From NCBI GenBank assembly GCA_012728535.1, contig JAAYEX010000002.1, positions 1 through 18,038 on the forward strand: a DNA stretch of 18,038 bases, read 5' to 3'. Of this stretch, positions 15,143 through 18,038 are shown in pieces (position 1 is the stretch's first letter; each line of letters begins with the position of its first letter). A model generated the notes under the pieces. The model saw only the letters and a list, made by a program, of their open reading frames with translations, was not told the DNA's origin and searched no databases. Position numbers and translations under genes: made by a program. The DNA comes from Clostridiaceae bacterium (GTDB lineage Bacteria > Bacillota > Clostridia > Saccharofermentanales > DTU023).

Positions 15143-16339
15143 CTATATGGTACGTCCGGGATAAGCTTTCAATCCTGCATCAAGAATTTTCATTGCTTCA
15201 AGCAGATCTTCTTCATTAAGAACATAGGCTACTCGAGCCTCGTTTAATCCCATATTTTTGGTAGCGTAGAAGTTCTCCACCGGAGCCACCATGACTGTCT
15301 TGCCGTCCTGCTCGAACTCACTCAGCATCCAGATGGCAAATTTCTCTGCATTGTCTACCGGCAGACTGGCAATAGCGTAAAAAGCCCCTGACGGACGTTT
15401 TATCATCACGCCTTCCATTTTTTCCATGGCGTCGACCATTACATCGCGACGTCTCTGATAACGCTCACGAATCGGATCAAAGTAATCAGGATCCAGATCA
15501 TAAAGCGCCTTAGCACCAATCATCTCCAAGGTAGGTGAGCTCAGGCGGCCCTGAGCCATTTTCAGAGCTCCCAGCATCACTTCTTTATTCTTGGAAGCAA
15601 TACATCCGATACGGGCACCGCAGGCGGAAAAACGCTTGGAGACACTGTCGACAATGATCACCCTATCTTTGACATCTTCCAAGGTGGCAAAGCTGACTGC
15701 CTCTTTACCGTCGTAGCAGAATTCCCGATAAACCTCGTCAGCAATAATGTAGAGGTCATGTTCTTTAGCGATTTTGGCAATCATTTCTACTTCTTCACGC
15801 GTATACACAACGCCGGTCGGGTTGCCGGGGTTAGATAGGGCGATACAGCGTGTTCTGTCTGTGATCAGTTCAACAATTCTTGCTTCATCAGGTAAGGCGA
15901 AACCGTTCTCTGCACGAGTGGTGATAGGAGTTATGCTGACAGTGAACGGTGCGGTGAAGCTATTATAATTCGTATAAAAAGGTTCAGGAACCAAAATCTC
16001 ATCATCGATATCACAGGTGATGACAAAAGACCATTGCAGTGCTTCGCTGCCGCCATTTGTAATAACAAAGTCTTCGATCTCAAAGTCTCCGCCGATTCGT
16101 TTGTAATAGTCAACCAGGCTTTGACGCAAGGGATCCCAGCCTCGGGAATCAGCATAGGCAAGCACATCAATCTCCGCTTCCTTGATCGCCTTCATAAAGA
16201 CCTTTGGTGTCTCTATATCCGGTTGTCCTATATTCAGATGGAATACTTTCGTGCCTCTCTTTTTGGCTTCGTTTGCATATGGTACAAGACGCCTGATAGG
16301 CGAAAGCTGCATTTTGCCGATACGTTTAGATGTTTGCAT
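15143..16339 (-). CDS. Class I PLP-dependent aminotransferase
   Basis: A 398-residue fold-type I aminotransferase of the aspartate/aromatic aminotransferase group. The PLP Lys is Lys235 in SVSKRFSACGARIG. NPGNPTG (170-176) and ADEVYREF (200-207) supply the cofactor ring and pyridine contacts, and EARVAY near the C-terminus supplies the substrate carboxylate-binding Arg. Length and motifs are complete. The sequence alone does not fix the amino donor; aspartate, aromatic amino acids or alanine are all possible. The ATG has AGAGGG about seven bases upstream. It is divergent from xpt, with a shared gap of about 230 bases, and has its own terminator. Confidence 0.93.
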   Translation of the reverse strand: MQTSKRIGKMQLSPIRRLVPYANEAKKRGTKVFHLNIGQPDIETPKVFMKAIKEAEIDVLAYADSRGWDPLRQSLVDYYKRIGGDFEIEDFVITNGGSEALQWSFVITCDIDDEILVPEPFYTNYNSFTAPFTVSITPITTRAENGFALPDEARIVELITDRTRCIALSNPGNPTGVVYTREEVEMIAKIAKEHDLYIIADEVYREFCYDGKEAVSFATLEDVKDRVIIVDSVSKRFSACGARIGCIASKNKEVMLGALKMAQGRLSSPTLEMIGAKALYDLDPDYFDPIRERYQRRRDVMVDAMEKMEGVMIKRPSGAFYAIASLPVDNAEKFAIWMLSEFEQDGKTVMVAPVENFYATKNMGLNEARVAYVLNEEDLLEAMKILDAGLKAYPGRTI

Positions 16340-16567
16340 CGTGAACCCTCTCTAACATCATTTTTCTTTATCTTAACATATGCATGAATATCAGACAGTC
16401 CGGCTTGTTGAAAATGATATTTTGCCGAAAATACTAAGCTGCCGGATCCAATAGCTGAGGGATCTGCTAAGATATTTTCAGGAAATGTTCGGGCTGACCA
16501 TTTCCTCCTCGACAAAATGAGACAGGAAGTCAATTTTGTTAAAGCGGTCTTAAAGAGGGAGAAGGAT
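16340..16567. promoter_or_regulatory. Divergent regulatory gap between the aminotransferase gene and xpt, structured xpt leader
   Basis: On the plus strand there are several mutually competing hairpins: CCGGC (16400-16404) can pair with GCCG (16424-16427) or GCCGG (16441-16445). AGGAAATG/CATTTCCT (16480-16487 with 16499-16506) is perfect with an 11-base loop. ACAAAAT and ATTTTGT (about 16512-16518 and 16534-16541) form a further stem just before xpt. The conserved core of a purine riboswitch (GTTTCTACC, CCGACTA) is absent. No promoter could be placed confidently for either gene; TAAGAT on the minus strand near 16370 is a possible -10 for the aminotransferase. Confidence 0.4.
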
Positions 16568-17149
16568 ATGAAACAATTAGAAGAACGAATATTAGCTGAC
16601 GGCCGGGTTTTGCCCGGCAACATTCTTTTGGTAGACAGTTTTCTTAATCAGGGGCTGGACGTAGAGCTCTTCGATGCCATGGCCGAGACATGGCACCGTT
16701 ATTTTGAGGATGAGCCGATCAGTAAAGTTATGACTATCGAGGCCTCCGGCATTGCTATCGCAGCATTGGTGGCGCGGAAATTTTCCGTCCCCGCTCTTTT
16801 TGCAAAAAAATATGACACAGTCAATCTTACCTCTGATCGTCACCAAAGCAGCGTTTATTCATATACAAAAAGAAAAGAATACAGTATCGCCATTTCGAAA
16901 CGCCTGCTGACAGAAGATGATCATGTCCTGATCGTAGATGACTTTCTGGCAAATGGTTGTGCTCTCAGAGGACTGATCGATTTGGTCGAATCTGCGCAGG
17001 CTTCTGTTGCCGGTATCGGAATTGCAATTGAGAAATCATTCCAGGAAGGACCGGACCTGATCCGGGCAGCCGGCTTTGATCTTTGTTCTCTGGCAAGAAT
17101 CGCCTCTCTGGAAAATAGCGAAATTATTTTTGCCCCGGCTGATGCCTGA
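16568..17149 (+). CDS. xpt: Xanthine phosphoribosyltransferase
   Basis: A 193-residue type I phosphoribosyltransferase that salvages xanthine to XMP using PRPP. The PRPP-binding motif LIVDDFLANG is at residues 121-130. Other family blocks are VDSFLNQ, TIEASGIA, the SVYSYTK flexible loop, GIGIAIEKSFQ and SLARIASLE, all matching Bacillus-type Xpt (194 residues). The start at 16568 is preferred over an ATG 17 codons upstream, since GGGAG lies seven bases before it and the N-terminus MKQLEERI fits the family. It is the only plus-strand gene here. A pbuX-type permease does not follow, so it is monocistronic, unlike the B. subtilis xpt-pbuX pair. Confidence 0.95.
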   Translation: MKQLEERILADGRVLPGNILLVDSFLNQGLDVELFDAMAETWHRYFEDEPISKVMTIEASGIAIAALVARKFSVPALFAKKYDTVNLTSDRHQSSVYSYTKRKEYSIAISKRLLTEDDHVLIVDDFLANGCALRGLIDLVESAQASVAGIGIAIEKSFQEGPDLIRAAGFDLCSLARIASLENSEIIFAPADA

Positions 17150-17189
17150 GAAGACTAAGGGGACTCTGGCCACAGTCCCCTGTATCAGG
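17145..17189. terminator. Probable bidirectional terminator between convergent genes
   Basis: GGGGACT (17159-17165) and AGTCCCC (17174-17180) form a perfect 7-bp stem with an 8-base loop, and CCTGA/TCAGG (17145-17149, 17185-17189) can close an outer stem. It lies between the convergent xpt and acyl-CoA synthetase genes. No strong T run follows on either strand, so its efficiency is uncertain. Confidence 0.55.
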
Positions 17190-17201
17190 TAAATAAACTG
17201 T

Positions 17202-18038
17202 CTAATTCTCCTGCAAGAGTGCTTTGGGGCTGGCTGAACCGTCCACTTCAATCGTCTGCTTAATTTTATTCAGGCGCTGCTTCAGAACAGCCTCACATAT
17301 TTCAAGATTGCGCTCATCCTCTGCCAGAAGTCCACGCCTTTTCTCTATATTTTCACGCATCCTGTTGATCACGCGCAACTCGCGATAGTACCTGTGTCTG
17401 GCACGTTTCAACTCCTTGAGACGCATATTCTCCAAAATTGAATTTTCCTTCTCCGGCTTGGCCACTTTCTTGTCGGAGCCCTCTGCCGTTAAGCCTGACG
17501 TATTATCCTTTGCCTCAGTAGAATTTTGAGATTCTTCAGCAGCAGCGGTAAGTTTATCTATATTTGCACCACGCAGTGCCTGCCAGTTCTCTTTCGACTG
17601 TTCATAGAGGACCTTCAAATTATCCATTTCCATACCGCGGCGCACTTTCATCGTCGTGGTCTGAATCATGTCCTGAAAACTGTAAAAATAGGAACGGATT
17701 CCTTTGAAAGAAGGCAGACTGCGGTTAATTTCATCAATCATAAGGGCCAGTTCATCACTGATATCAGCCTCATTTAAGACTCCGTCATGATTACCGGTTC
17801 TTTCACGGATTCTCTCTTCATCAAGTACCAGCTTGGCGGTGATAATGACGTCGCCTGAATCTGTTTCCTGACCGAAAACCAGCGAGTCTTTGATGTACTC
17901 CCCTTGTTTTAGCAGTGTTTCCAGTTCTTCCGGAAAAACCTTTTTCCCCGACGACAGTACGATCATAGACTTGCTTCGTCCGGTGATGCTGATAGAGTTT
18001 CGTCTGCCCATGCGACCGATATCACCGGTATGTAGCCA
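17202..18038 (-). CDS. AMP-forming acyl-CoA synthetase, C-terminal part (5' end beyond window), with coiled-coil tail
   Basis: The visible 278 residues continue upstream past the right edge. The first 45 hold the hinge region of ANL adenylating enzymes: HTGDIGRMGRRNSISITGRS and IVLSSGKKVFPEELE. That is the long-chain fatty acyl-CoA synthetase pattern. The catalytic A10 Lys is probably residue 131 of the fragment in QTTTMKVRRG. After this the usual protein would end, but here about 130 more residues follow: a polar low-complexity linker (about 165-198), then a charged helical stretch (about 198-262) rich in Arg, Lys, Glu and Leu, predicted coiled coil. The stop is 52 bases from the convergent xpt stop. 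The substrate is not readable from this fragment. Confidence 0.85.
   Translation of the reverse strand, partial: WLHTGDIGRMGRRNSISITGRSKSMIVLSSGKKVFPEELETLLKQGEYIKDSLVFGQETDSGDVIITAKLVLDEERIRERTGNHDGVLNEADISDELALMIDEINRSLPSFKGIRSYFYSFQDMIQTTTMKVRRGMEMDNLKVLYEQSKENWQALRGANIDKLTAAAEESQNSTEAKDNTSGLTAEGSDKKVAKPEKENSILENMRLKELKRARHRYYRELRVINRMRENIEKRRGLLAEDERNLEICEAVLKQRLNKIKQTIEVDGSASPKALLQEN

Noticed and set aside
16340..16567. Guanine/adenine riboswitch ahead of xpt
   Set aside because: The conserved core sequences are not present on the plus strand.

Overview
This is a chromosomal segment of a low-to-mid GC Firmicute, most likely in class Clostridia. The evidence is the gene content (rpmH-rnpA-yidD-yidC-jag-mnmE-mnmG-rsmG, gyrA, pepF, xpt), strong AGGAGG-type ribosome binding sites, sigma-A-like promoters, U-tract terminators, and an rRNA-type leader of the kind seen in Firmicutes. 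The family cannot be fixed from the window. Every gene except xpt is on the minus strand. If that is the leading strand, the replication origin lies to the right, outside the window.

Layout from left to right. Bases 1-164 hold a strong minus-strand promoter and a leader that looks like the start of a ribosomal RNA operon transcribed out of the window. At 485-2317 is pepF (oligoendopeptidase F), with its own -10 element and a strong terminator. At 2393-5005 is gyrA. From 5095 to 12142 is the compact rpmH-to-rsmG cluster: ribosomal protein L34, RNase P protein, YidD, YidC, Jag/KhpB, MnmE, MnmG and RsmG. It is read right to left from a near-consensus promoter at 12304-12332. Its themes are translation, tRNA wobble modification (MnmE and MnmG act as one complex), rRNA methylation and membrane protein insertion. 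In many Firmicutes this cluster is flanked by dnaA/oriC on one side and parA/parB on the other. Here folD lies upstream and gyrA downstream, so the origin neighbourhood has been rearranged.

The right part (12366-18038) is more accessory: folD, an XRE-type regulator, an unrecognised 365-residue protein probably co-transcribed with that regulator, a class I PLP aminotransferase, xpt on the plus strand (xanthine phosphoribosyltransferase), and the C-terminal part of an AMP-forming acyl-CoA synthetase that runs off the right edge and carries a long coiled-coil tail.

No convincing new defence or mobile system was found, and no CRISPR array, insertion sequence or tRNA gene. The most interesting points are the FolD lacking residues expected for cyclohydrolase catalysis, the MnmE G4 motif reading GKDD instead of NKxD, Ala at the GyrA quinolone-contact Ser position, the unknown-protein/XRE pair with a 7-bp inverted repeat upstream, an xpt leader without a purine riboswitch but with several competing hairpins, and the coiled-coil tail of the acyl-CoA synthetase.
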